From: Paenibacillus sp. MMS18-CY102
GTDB taxonomy: Bacteria > Bacillota > Bacilli > Paenibacillales > Paenibacillaceae
Reading direction: 5' to 3'
DNA length: 64,000 bases
Assembly: GCF_009789195.1 (NCBI RefSeq)
Contig: NZ_WSTC01000018.1
Span: forward strand, 1 to 64,000
Shown here: positions 34,210-42,149 of the stretch, piece after piece
Layout of the letters: each line of letters opens with the position of its first letter
How positions within the stretch are numbered: the first letter of the stretch is position 1
Notes under the pieces: model-generated
Database searches by the model: none
What the model saw: the letters and a program-made list of their open reading frames with translations, nothing else
What the model was told of the DNA's origin: nothing
Program-made: the position numbers and the translations under genes

Positions 34210-34437
34210 AAGGGCCGTTCCCATTGCAGTTTGTGCAATTGGAACGGCCCTTCAACAGTAAAAATCGATGTGCCATTGCAATCTGTACAATGGCAAAAGG
34301 TGGATTTCCTCCAAAGTAGGCTGAATTAGCGGGCATTTGCCGTACCCCGGCAAACACCATTGTACAAACTGCAATGGGAGATTACTTTTGAGCTTAATGC
34401 GCCGCTCTCATTGTACAAATTACAATGGCATCAGCCG
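34210..34437. repeat. 228-bp multi-hairpin intergenic repeat (family A, copy 1)
   Basis: The element opens with a 43-base near-perfect hairpin (AAGGGCCGTTCC against GGAACGGCCCTT with a CATTGCA/TGCAAT apex), followed by hairpins at 34271-34295, 34336-34354, 34357-34377 and 34409-34427, most built on CATTGYA and TRCAATG. It aligns along its whole length with 46070-46298. It lies between the converging AraC and monooxygenase genes. The DNA at 34438-34619 holds nothing I can identify. Confidence 0.85.
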
Positions 34438-34619
34438 ACTCGGACTCGCACGCCATCAATCGAGGAGTCCGGGGCATGCCAGCACCTTCCCCGAATGAAG
34501 GGGCGGCGCCAAAGCAAGCATCAGTGCAAGGTTACGGTGCAACCAGGCATAGCCACGCCCCGCACGGCGCGATCCTGCACAGCCTTGCGCCGCTGGGCAC
34601 AGCCCCGCACGACGGCAGC

Positions 34620-35681
34620 TTACAGCTTCGCGAGCTCTTTGCGCACGATTGGCGCAACCTTCGTGCCGAGCAGCTCGATTGCGTGCATGACCTCGCGATG
34701 CGGCATTGTGCCGACGTTGACGTGCAGGAAGAAGCGCGTTACGCCCAGGTTTTTGCGGAGCAGCAGGATTTTCTCCGCCACATACTCAGGATCGCCGACA
34801 TACAGCGCGCCGCGGAGGCTGCGCGCTTGGTCGTAGGTGGCGCGGCTGTACGATTGGCCCCAGCCCCGTTCGCGGCCGATGACGTTCATCTGCGCCTGCG
34901 TTGGCAGATAGAACGACTCCGCTGCCTGCTCGGTCGTGTCGCCAACAAAGCCATGCGAATGCGTCGCGATTTGCAGCTTGCTTGGGTCATGTCCCGCGCG
35001 AATCGCGGCTTTCTTATATAGCTCTACTAGCGGAGCGAAGCTCTCCGGCATGCCGCCGATAATAGCAAAGGCAACTGGCAGCCCTAGCATGCCCGCGCGA
35101 ACGGCGGATTCGGGATTGCCGCCAGTAGCGATCCACACCGGGAGCGGGCTTTGGACCGCACGCGGGTAGACGCCTAGGTTTTGAATAGCAGGGCGATGGC
35201 CGCCGCGCCAGTTCACCTTTTCTGAATCGCGGATTGCTAGCAGCAGCTCCAGCTTCTCATCGAACAATTCGTTATAATCGTCGAGGCTGTAGCCGAACAG
35301 CGGGAACGATTCGATGAATGAACCGCGACCCGCCATAATTTCGGCACGGCCGTTCGAGATGCCGTCCAGCGTCGCGAATTGTTGGTACACGCGGACGGGG
35401 TCGTCCGATGAAAGGACAGTTACTGCGCTCGTTAGACGAATATGCTTGGTCATAGCCGCCGCAGCTGCTAATACAGTAGCGGGGGAGCTGCCTGCGTAGT
35501 CGGGGCGATGATGCTCGCCGATGCCGTATACATCTAGCCCGGCTTGATCGGCAAGAACAATTTCCTCCACGGCATTGCGCAGCCGCTCGGCGTGGCTCAT
35601 GATGGCGCCAGTCGCCGGATCCGGTGTCGTTTCCAAAAACGTGCTGATGCCTATCTCCATCGTGTTGGCTGGGTTAGTCAT
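34620..35681 (-). CDS. LLM class flavin-dependent oxidoreductase
   Basis: A 353-residue bacterial luciferase-like monooxygenase. Family marks are [10 protein letters not shown] near the start, [58 protein letters not shown] and [12 protein letters not shown]. These enzymes use reduced flavin to oxygenate small organic compounds; the substrate is unknown. MTNPANTM is chosen as the start because GAGGAGG lies 10 bases upstream. It is transcribed alone. Confidence 0.92.
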   Translation of the reverse strand: MTNPANTMEIGISTFLETTPDPATGAIMSHAERLRNAVEEIVLADQAGLDVYGIGEHHRPDYAGSSPATVLAAAAAMTKHIRLTSAVTVLSSDDPVRVYQQFATLDGISNGRAEIMAGRGSFIESFPLFGYSLDDYNELFDEKLELLLAIRDSEKVNWRGGHRPAIQNLGVYPRAVQSPLPVWIATGGNPESAVRAGMLGLPVAFAIIGGMPESFAPLVELYKKAAIRAGHDPSKLQIATHSHGFVGDTTEQAAESFYLPTQAQMNVIGRERGWGQSYSRATYDQARSLRGALYVGDPEYVAEKILLLRKNLGVTRFFLHVNVGTMPHREVMHAIELLGTKVAPIVRKELAKL

Positions 35682-35904
35682 GATGAACACGCCTCCTCAA
35701 GTAAATGCTTTATGTTCAGTTTACTAAATATTTTAGAGTTTCTCAATAAAAATAAGTGACACCTCCACACGCCATCATTCATGAGCTCTCCCTCGCAAAT
35801 CCTAGCAAATGCCCATCATGCCGAGAAGGTTTCCAGCCCGCCCGCGTAGAAGCAATGGGAGAAGAAACCAGCAAATATCTGGCAAACAACAGGGGGACTC
35901 AATA

Positions 35905-36714
35905 ATGGATCAACCAACTAGTATGGCAGCAGCAATTGCATGGGGGCAGTTTGTAGAAGTAGCGTACCAAATGTATGCATCCGATAAAATAAATCCGCCA
36001 ACGCCGGCCAATTTTCCAGCGGGTTGGGAGCGGGTGGCAAACCTGACCATGACGCCGCGCCTTGAATTGATTCATGAACGGGAATTCGCGGGCTTCATTG
36101 CGCAGTCGGCTACTGATCCAATGCAGCAGATTGTTGCAATTCGCGGCACGGAGAGTGGCATGGACTGGATGTCCGATTTTGAATTTATTCTCGAAACGTT
36201 CCATGAGGTGCCTGGCAGCGGCAAGACCGAGCAGGGGTTTACTAATCTTTACCGCAGCATGCTCGTCGAGTATGCCGATCCCGATTCAAGCAAGCCGCTG
36301 CAGCAATCGCTGCTAGCGCAGATTGATACGCTGCCCGCAGGCACGAAGCTCGTCGTGACGGGCCATAGCTTGGGAAGTTCGCTTGCAACGCTGCATGCTT
36401 TCGTGGCTGCAAGCAAAGGCGTTCAGACTGAGCTTGTCACATTCGCCTCCCCGCGCGTAGGCGACAAGGCGTTCGTCGAAGCGTTCCAAGCGCTGAACAT
36501 GAACCAGACACGCGTATACAATGAGCCGGATATCGTGCCGAAAATGCCGATTGAGCTGGCAGGCTATCGCCATATTGAGCCAGGCTTGTCCATTAACTCA
36601 ACGTTGTTCCCGCTCAAGCATTCGATTACATGTTATCATGCGTTAAGTACGTACTTGTATGTAATGGGGGACGAGCAAGCGGACATCTGCAAGTGCAGCA
36701 AGCCAAGCGCTTAA
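35905..36714 (+). CDS. lipase class 3 family protein
   Basis: A 269-residue alpha/beta hydrolase. The nucleophile serine is in VVTGHSLGSSLATLHA, the Asp probably in YNEPDIVPKMP and the His in LKHSITCYH, matching fungal-type class 3 lipases. The segment VAIRGTESGMDWMSDF near residue 80 is the conserved oxyanion region. No signal peptide is seen, so it should be cytoplasmic. The frame runs upstream to 35809, but the ATG at 35905 after AGGGGGA fits the family. Confidence 0.92.
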   Translation: MDQPTSMAAAIAWGQFVEVAYQMYASDKINPPTPANFPAGWERVANLTMTPRLELIHEREFAGFIAQSATDPMQQIVAIRGTESGMDWMSDFEFILETFHEVPGSGKTEQGFTNLYRSMLVEYADPDSSKPLQQSLLAQIDTLPAGTKLVVTGHSLGSSLATLHAFVAASKGVQTELVTFASPRVGDKAFVEAFQALNMNQTRVYNEPDIVPKMPIELAGYRHIEPGLSINSTLFPLKHSITCYHALSTYLYVMGDEQADICKCSKPSA

Positions 36715-36757
36715 TCCCAGCAGCAATTCCATCAACATCAATAAATGGAGGTGCGAT

Positions 36758-37774
36758 ATGAAAGCCTTATTCATTGGAGGCACAGGCACGATTAGCACGG
36801 CGATTACGAAGCAACTGTTGGCGCAGGGTTGTGAGTTATATTTGCTCAACAGGGGTACGCGGAACGAGGGTTTGCCGGCAGGCGCTCACATTCTGCAAGC
36901 AGATATTAATGATGAAGCGCGTGTCGCAGAACTCATTGCGGACCATTCGTTTGACGTTGTAGCGGATTTTATTGCTTTTGTGCCGGAGCAGCTAGAGCGT
37001 GATTATCGTTTGTTCCATGGCAAAACAAAACAGTTCATGTTCATCAGCTCGGCATCTGCTTACCAAACGCCATTGTCTGATTACCGCATCACCGAAGGCA
37101 CGCCGCTGTCTAATCCATGCTGGGAGTATTCCCGTAACAAAATCGCTTGTGAAGAGTACCTCGTGAAGCAATATAGGGAGCAAGGGTTCCCGATTACGGT
37201 TGTTCGTCCGAGCCATACCTATGACGAACGGTCGATTCCGCTTGGCGTGCACGGCAGCAAAGGCACATGGCAGGTTGCGAAGCGGATGCTCGAGAACAAG
37301 CCGGTTATTATTCACGGGGACGGCACGTCGCTCTGGACGATGACGCATAACAGCGATTTTGCCCGAGGGTTCATCGGGCTCATGGGCAACCTGCATGCGA
37401 TTGGCGAGTCGGTTCAAATCACGTCCGACGAGACGCTAACGTGGAACCAAATTTACGAGTCGATTGCTGGCGCGCTCGGCGTGAAGCTGAATGCGGTGCA
37501 TGTTGCCTCGGCATTCTTAGACGCATGCAGCACGGAAGATTACAGGGGCGGGCTCCTCGGGGACAAGGCGAATTCTGTCGTGTTCGATAACAGCAAGCTG
37601 AAGCGGCTTGTGCCGGAATTCGTAGCGACGACGCGCTTTGACCAAGGCGTTAAGCAGACGATTGATTATATTCTGGCCCATCCGGAGCATCAGGCCGAAG
37701 ATGAAGCGTTCGACCGTTGGTGCGATCGAGTGGTCGGGGCATTGGAAGAAGCGGCTGCACGGATTAGGCAATAA
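36758..37774 (+). CDS. NAD-dependent epimerase/dehydratase family protein
   Basis: A 338-residue extended SDR protein. The cofactor motif is FIGGTGTIS, and the active-site Tyr and Lys lie in YSRNKIACEEYL. VVRPSHTYDER and the C-terminal DNSKLKRLVPEF segment match a group related to sugar epimerases and chloroplast RNA-binding CSP41-like proteins. The substrate is unknown. It follows the lipase gene by 43 bases with a good AATGGAGGTG site, so they may share a message. Confidence 0.9.
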   Translation: MKALFIGGTGTISTAITKQLLAQGCELYLLNRGTRNEGLPAGAHILQADINDEARVAELIADHSFDVVADFIAFVPEQLERDYRLFHGKTKQFMFISSASAYQTPLSDYRITEGTPLSNPCWEYSRNKIACEEYLVKQYREQGFPITVVRPSHTYDERSIPLGVHGSKGTWQVAKRMLENKPVIIHGDGTSLWTMTHNSDFARGFIGLMGNLHAIGESVQITSDETLTWNQIYESIAGALGVKLNAVHVASAFLDACSTEDYRGGLLGDKANSVVFDNSKLKRLVPEFVATTRFDQGVKQTIDYILAHPEHQAEDEAFDRWCDRVVGALEEAAARIRQ

Positions 37775-37779
37775 AACAG

Positions 37780-37828
37780 AAAGCCCTCGCTCCTCGCGGC
37801 ATATGCCACGAAGGATGCGAGGGCTTTT
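37780..37828. terminator. terminator between convergent genes
   Basis: AAAGCCCTCGC and GCGAGGGCTTTT form an 11-base stem between the epimerase gene and the secreted protein gene. Confidence 0.9.
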
Positions 37829-37865
37829 CGATGAGGTGCAGGGAACCCATCCTGCACATTTGCTA

Positions 37866-38768
37866 TTATTTCGTCGTTTTCTTAGCCGCCTCTGTCTCTG
37901 TTTTTAACTCGGCGATTTGAACTTTGTACTGCTTCAGCAGCTCGCTGAGCGCTTGCTTAATCTCGCTCGGCTTGTCGGCTTGAACAGCCTCAGCGAGAGC
38001 GATCTGCGCGTTGATGAATGCCAAATCGGACTCGCCAATCTCGGAAACCGCTTGAATCTCAATCGCGTTGCCACCCTCGATCTGGGTGATCGCAACACCC
38101 TCCTGAAGCGTCAACGTCGGTGCGCTTGTAATCTTCAGCGTACCTTTGCCTGCTTCTCCGGCTGGGAGCGTAGGCAGTGCAGGCAATGCAGCCATTGTAT
38201 CCGTGCTGCCAGCGTCTTGCGTAATGATGACTTTGGTTACTTTGCCATCCGCGGAAGGCTGGCCGGGCTTAGCAGGAACGAGCTTGGCAGGTGCAGTGGC
38301 CGCAGCGCCTGCAGGCGGTGCGGCCAGTGGAGGGAGCTCGCCTTCTTTGCCTTCGAAAACCGTCACTGCGCCTTTCCCGTCAGCCTGGATCGTTATCATC
38401 TTCCCGCCAGGAGCTGGTGCTGGCACACCGTCTGCAGGAGCAGCTATAGCGAATCCGCTGTGAATGATTTTGTCGCCCGCCAGCTTCTTATATTGTGCCA
38501 GCGTGTCCTTCCAATCGGCTACAGTTTCCGGTGCGTACTTCTTGGCCAGTTCCGCAGGGTCAGCAAAGCTTGTTACTGCGAAAGCAGGCGCCGCGACGAC
38601 GGTACCAGCGGGCGCAGTTGCCGTTTCTGTTTTGGATGCCAATACGTTAAGAGGCGCGGTTGCAGCAGGCTTATTCGTGCTGTCAGCATTCGTAATGGCT
38701 GGGAAAGCAACGGCGGACAGCAAGACGGCGGACATTGCCAAACGGGTAATTGTGAGCTTGTTCTTCAT
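37866..38768 (-). CDS. Ala/Pro-rich secreted protein of unknown function
   Basis: A 300-residue exported protein. Residues 1-27 form a signal peptide (KNKLTITRLAMSAVLLSAVAFPAITNA). The mature part is rich in Ala, Pro and Lys, with low-complexity stretches such as LAAPPAGAAATAPAKLVPAKPG, and ends in a charged helix (LLKQYKVQIAELKTETEAAKKTTK). I recognise no domain. It diverges from the two-component system at 38932, which may control it. MKNKL follows AGGAGTG; the longer frame upstream is non-coding. Confidence 0.8.
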   Translation of the reverse strand: MKNKLTITRLAMSAVLLSAVAFPAITNADSTNKPAATAPLNVLASKTETATAPAGTVVAAPAFAVTSFADPAELAKKYAPETVADWKDTLAQYKKLAGDKIIHSGFAIAAPADGVPAPAPGGKMITIQADGKGAVTVFEGKEGELPPLAAPPAGAAATAPAKLVPAKPGQPSADGKVTKVIITQDAGSTDTMAALPALPTLPAGEAGKGTLKITSAPTLTLQEGVAITQIEGGNAIEIQAVSEIGESDLAFINAQIALAEAVQADKPSEIKQALSELLKQYKVQIAELKTETEAAKKTTK

Positions 38769-38931
38769 CCTATCAACACTCCTATTTAGGTGAATTGGGC
38801 TTGCATGACTAACTGTACAAGGCGGGTGTGGCAGAACGTTGGTGGATTTGTGGAAAAACGATGGCATGAACCCTATTGGGCCTAGTGTGTTGCTATACTT
38901 ATAGGAGGATAATCAGGGAGGTTTGGCGGTC

Positions 38932-39660
38932 ATGGACAACAGCTCCTATTGCATCGCGGTCGTCGACGATGATGAGGCGATTCGCCAGCTGGTAGAGGCT
39001 TATTTGCATAAAGAAGGATATCGAACGGTTGGGCTCGGCAACGGGGAGGAAGCTTGGGAGCTGTGGAAGGCAAGCCCGCCGGACCTGTGGGTGCTCGATA
39101 TTATGCTGCCGGGCTTAGATGGCTATGAATTGTGCAGGCGGATTCGCAATGAAGCGGAAGTGCCGATTATTATGATCTCCGCCCGGGACACCGAGGTGGA
39201 CAAAATATTAGGCCTGGAGCTCGGCAGCGACGATTATATGGTGAAGCCATTCAGCCCTCGCGAACTGGTGGCGCGTGTGAAGCGCCAGCTCCAGCGGCAG
39301 CAGCGGGCGGCCGTACCTGAGAGCGCGGGTGCTTTGGCAGCCGAAGCTGTCTCCTCTGCGGCACGGATATTGGTGAACGGCCTCGCGTTGATCCCCGAGG
39401 AGCGGCGCGTGTTTTGGCAGGGCGAAGAGGTCGATATGACCAATAAGGAATTCGATATGCTGAAAGTGTTCACCGAGCATCCGAACCGTGCTTTTACGCG
39501 AGGGGAACTGCTCACGCTTGTATGGGGGGACGACTATTACGGCAGCGACCGCGCGGTCGACCATCTAATCAAGCGGATCCGGAAGAAGGCTGATATGCTG
39601 CCGATTGAAGCCGTATGGGGACATGGCTACCGAATGCGAATTGAGGGGAGCGTGCAGTAG
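38932..39660 (+). CDS. OmpR/PhoB-type response regulator
   Basis: A 242-residue regulator. The receiver domain spans residues 6-118 with the acidic pocket Asp12-Asp13-Asp14, the phosphorylation site Asp56 (VLDIMLPGLDGYE), a Ser83 switch residue and Lys105. The C-terminal winged helix runs from about residue 143 to 240 and ends in VWGHGYRM. The start codon after AGGGAGG is used; an upstream TTG is less likely. Its stop codon abuts the kinase gene start (TAGATG), giving tight coupling. Confidence 0.95.
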   Translation: MDNSSYCIAVVDDDEAIRQLVEAYLHKEGYRTVGLGNGEEAWELWKASPPDLWVLDIMLPGLDGYELCRRIRNEAEVPIIMISARDTEVDKILGLELGSDDYMVKPFSPRELVARVKRQLQRQQRAAVPESAGALAAEAVSSAARILVNGLALIPEERRVFWQGEEVDMTNKEFDMLKVFTEHPNRAFTRGELLTLVWGDDYYGSDRAVDHLIKRIRKKADMLPIEAVWGHGYRMRIEGSVQ

Positions 39661-41100
39661 ATGAAGCTGGTTCATCAAATCAATCTGGCATTTGGTGCCG
39701 CGTTGCTGCTGGTGCTTGGCATTGCGGCGCTGTTGATCCATTATGTCTTGCTTGATCACTTTATTGGCTCACAGAAAGCGGATATGCGCACGATGGGGAC
39801 AGCGATTACCGCCCAGTTGGCTAACGCGCAGCCGGGTGGACCGATAGTGGGGCTGCCTGGCTATCATATAACGGAGCAATCCAAGGCTATCGATATTCAA
39901 GATAGTGGCCTTACAGCGCCAATGCCGGTTTTTACGCCAACACTTGCCGAAACGAAGCCGGCTCCGCTGGCCATAGGCGTAGAAGCGATCGTGACCGATG
40001 CGCAAGGCAACGTGCTGAACGAATGGCCGGCATCGCTCGAAGCCGTTAGTGCGACATTGCCCGCGGTGCCTGTAACCGCGTCAGCGAGGGCGGATTCGGT
40101 TAGCATACAGCACCTATGGGATGGAACGGATGAACGGTATTTGGTCGAAGTGAGCCAGATTCCACAAGGGACATTGACGTTGCTGTCGCCGGTGAGCAAG
40201 ATCAAAGAAATTGAGCTGGCGTTGCTCAAGCAATTGATGCTCATCGTTGGGCTGAGCGGCGTGCTTATGCTGCTGCTGAGCTATTTTGTAACGAAGAAGC
40301 TTATTAAGCCGCTTATGAAGCTGCGCGAGGAATTGACGAAGATCAAGTCGCGCCAATTCGCGCAGGTCAGCCTCGTGCGGGCGGGCGGCGAGATCGGATC
40401 GGTCGCGAAGACGGTATATGAGATGGCGGGCGAGCTAAACCGGTTTAATCGTGTGCAGAAGCAGTTTTTCCAAAATGCTTCGCATGAACTAAAATCCCCG
40501 CTCATGTCGATCGCCGGTTATGCGGAGGGCATACGGGACGGCATATTCGAAGGGGAGAGCGTGCGCAAGGGGTTGGACATCATCGTCCGCGAAAGCGGCA
40601 GATTGAAGAAAATCGTCACCGAGATGACACTCCTTGCAAAGCTCGATAGCGAAGAAGATATTTATAAGCCTGCGGCTGTTTCTTTGAAGGAGCTGCTGAC
40701 GGAGACTGCGGAACGTGTTAACCCGATGCTCGTGAAGCATGACAAGAGCCTTCACCTTGCTTGCGATGCTGGGCTGATGGTGTACGCGGACCGGGATAAG
40801 CTGCTGCAGGCGCTGCTGAATGTGGTGGCGAATGCGATCCGGCATGCGGGCGGGCAGATTCGGATAGAGGCGATGCTCGCCAAAGGGCAGGTCATCATGA
40901 CGATTGCGGATGATGGCGAAGGGATCACAGAGGAGCTGCTTCCGAACTTATTCCATCGGTTTGTCAAAGGCAAGGGCGGCGAGACGGGGCTTGGGCTTGC
41001 GATCTCCCGGGCTATTGTGGAGCGCAGCGGGGGCAATTTATCGGCTGCCAACCGGCGGGAAGGCGGCGCCGAGTTCCGGTTTGCCTTTCCCCAGTTCTGA
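39661..41100 (+). CDS. sensor histidine kinase
   Basis: A 479-residue membrane kinase. Helices at about 8-30 and 190-211 flank an outside sensor region of some 155 residues rich in Ala, Pro and Thr. HAMP follows at about 212-265, then HisKA with the phosphorylated His275 (QNASHELKSP), and HATPase_c with NVVANAIRHAGG, ADDGEGI and GLGLAISRAIVE. It would phosphorylate the regulator encoded directly upstream. The signal is unknown. The divergent secreted protein is a candidate target or signal partner. Confidence 0.95.
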   Translation: MKLVHQINLAFGAALLLVLGIAALLIHYVLLDHFIGSQKADMRTMGTAITAQLANAQPGGPIVGLPGYHITEQSKAIDIQDSGLTAPMPVFTPTLAETKPAPLAIGVEAIVTDAQGNVLNEWPASLEAVSATLPAVPVTASARADSVSIQHLWDGTDERYLVEVSQIPQGTLTLLSPVSKIKEIELALLKQLMLIVGLSGVLMLLLSYFVTKKLIKPLMKLREELTKIKSRQFAQVSLVRAGGEIGSVAKTVYEMAGELNRFNRVQKQFFQNASHELKSPLMSIAGYAEGIRDGIFEGESVRKGLDIIVRESGRLKKIVTEMTLLAKLDSEEDIYKPAAVSLKELLTETAERVNPMLVKHDKSLHLACDAGLMVYADRDKLLQALLNVVANAIRHAGGQIRIEAMLAKGQVIMTIADDGEGITEELLPNLFHRFVKGKGGETGLGLAISRAIVERSGGNLSAANRREGGAEFRFAFPQF

Positions 41101-41193
41101 TCAGCGGAGCGCCCTCATCTTGCGGTCCCTGCATTTTACCGATTAAAATAAAGGGATGGGCCACAGAGCCGATAGCTGAAGGAGATGGCGACA

Positions 41194-41661
41194 ATGAATG
41201 ACATCATGCAGGAACTGCTTACCCAAGAAGAAGAGCTTCAATTCGATGCTTTCACCCATCAAGACGCACTGCAGTTGGGTTTATTCATTATTCAGGTCGC
41301 CAATGAGGAAGTGGGCAAAGGCATTGCCGTTCATATCGAGAACGAGGAGCATCCGTTGTTCACGCATTACATGGCGGGTACGAGCAAGGATAATGTGTAT
41401 TGGGTGAACACGAAGAAAAATGTCGTGAACCATTTTGGCCATAGCTCGCTGTATGTTGGCGAATCGTATAAAGCGCAAGGAACGACGTTCGCAGAAAGCG
41501 CGAATCTGCCGTTGTCGGATTACCAAGGCGAGGGCGGATCATTCCCGATTATCGTGCGGGGACAAGGCAAAGTCGGCACGGTAACGGTGTCCGGATTGAC
41601 GGGCGAAGAGGATCATGCCGTAGCGGTTGCTGGCGTTCGGCGATTGCTGGCAAGCCGCTAA
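41194..41661 (+). CDS. UPF0303/heme-degrading (HbpS-like) domain protein
   Basis: A 155-residue single-domain protein. It follows the family pattern ALQLGLFIIQVANEEVGKGIAVHIE, HYMAGTSKDNVYWVNTKKNVVNHFGHSSLYVG and GSFPIIVRGQGKVGTVTVSGL. Relatives of the HbpS group bind heme or act in redox sensing, but most, including this one, lack experimental support. The ATG at 41185 overlaps AAGGAG, so the next ATG at 41194 is used. It is alone with its own terminator. Confidence 0.92.
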   Translation: MNDIMQELLTQEEELQFDAFTHQDALQLGLFIIQVANEEVGKGIAVHIENEEHPLFTHYMAGTSKDNVYWVNTKKNVVNHFGHSSLYVGESYKAQGTTFAESANLPLSDYQGEGGSFPIIVRGQGKVGTVTVSGLTGEEDHAVAVAGVRRLLASR

Positions 41662-41680
41662 TGGCAATAGCACAACATTC

Positions 41681-41718
41681 AAACAAGGGCAGCTCCAATT
41701 GGAGTTGCCCTTGTTTGG
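41681..41718 (+). terminator. rho-independent terminator
   Basis: AAACAAGGGCAGCTCC and GGAGTTGCCCTTGTTT form a 16-base stem with one wobble pair and a minimal loop, 20 bases after the UPF0303 gene. Confidence 0.9.
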
Positions 41719-41839
41719 TTCGTTTAGCCGTGGCTCGGAACCGTTCTGAATTTTCCAAATAACAGGGCATATTATTACGCTGAACTATGGGATTAAATGA
41801 GCATCTCAGCGTGTAAGGATACCGGTTTCCTTTTTTTCG

Positions 41840-41868
41840 TTGACTGGTTGATTTTGTGATGTTAGAAT
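41840..41868 (+). promoter_or_regulatory. sigma-A promoter of the amylase gene
   Basis: TTGACT at 41840-41845 and TAGAAT at 41863-41868 are exactly 17 bases apart, each one base from consensus. The transcript would carry a leader of about 275 bases before the amylase start codon. Confidence 0.75.
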
Positions 41869-41895
41869 ACTTCTGTAACCGCATACATGCCAATG

Positions 41896-41909
41896 TGCAA
41901 ACGTTTGCA
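41896..41909. promoter_or_regulatory. cre-like site 1 (CcpA)
   Basis: TGCAAACGTTTGCA is a perfect palindrome close to the catabolite-responsive element consensus TGWAANCGNTNWCA. It lies about 20-35 bases downstream of the expected transcription start, where bound CcpA blocks polymerase. Confidence 0.7.
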
Positions 41910-42019
41910 AATTGGATCGGAATTCGAACAAAACGTATATGGGATGAATCTGGTAAAGTCGAGCGAAGCGAGCTCATAGGGGGGAGCGTATAGCGGGCAA
42001 CTTATAATCAGAGTAATTT

Positions 42020-42033
42020 TGGAAGCGGTTACA
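42020..42033. promoter_or_regulatory. cre site 2 (CcpA)
   Basis: TGGAAGCGGTTACA matches the cre consensus at all but one position and closely resembles the B. subtilis amyE operator. With site 1 it suggests double glucose repression of the amylase gene. Confidence 0.7.
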
Positions 42034-42149
42034 TACCACGAGGCCGTTAACCCAGCTTATTATTTTTACTTCTGAGTGGATGAGATTGATAAATCAATGA
42101 TTGTTCGGAACAAGGATTAAACAACCGATAAGGGAGATGGAAATTAAGT

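Noticed and set aside
34438-34619. Possible gene or RNA between family A copy 1 and the monooxygenase gene
   Set aside because: Frames here are shadows of the reverse strand or lack start signals; no structure stronger than chance was seen.
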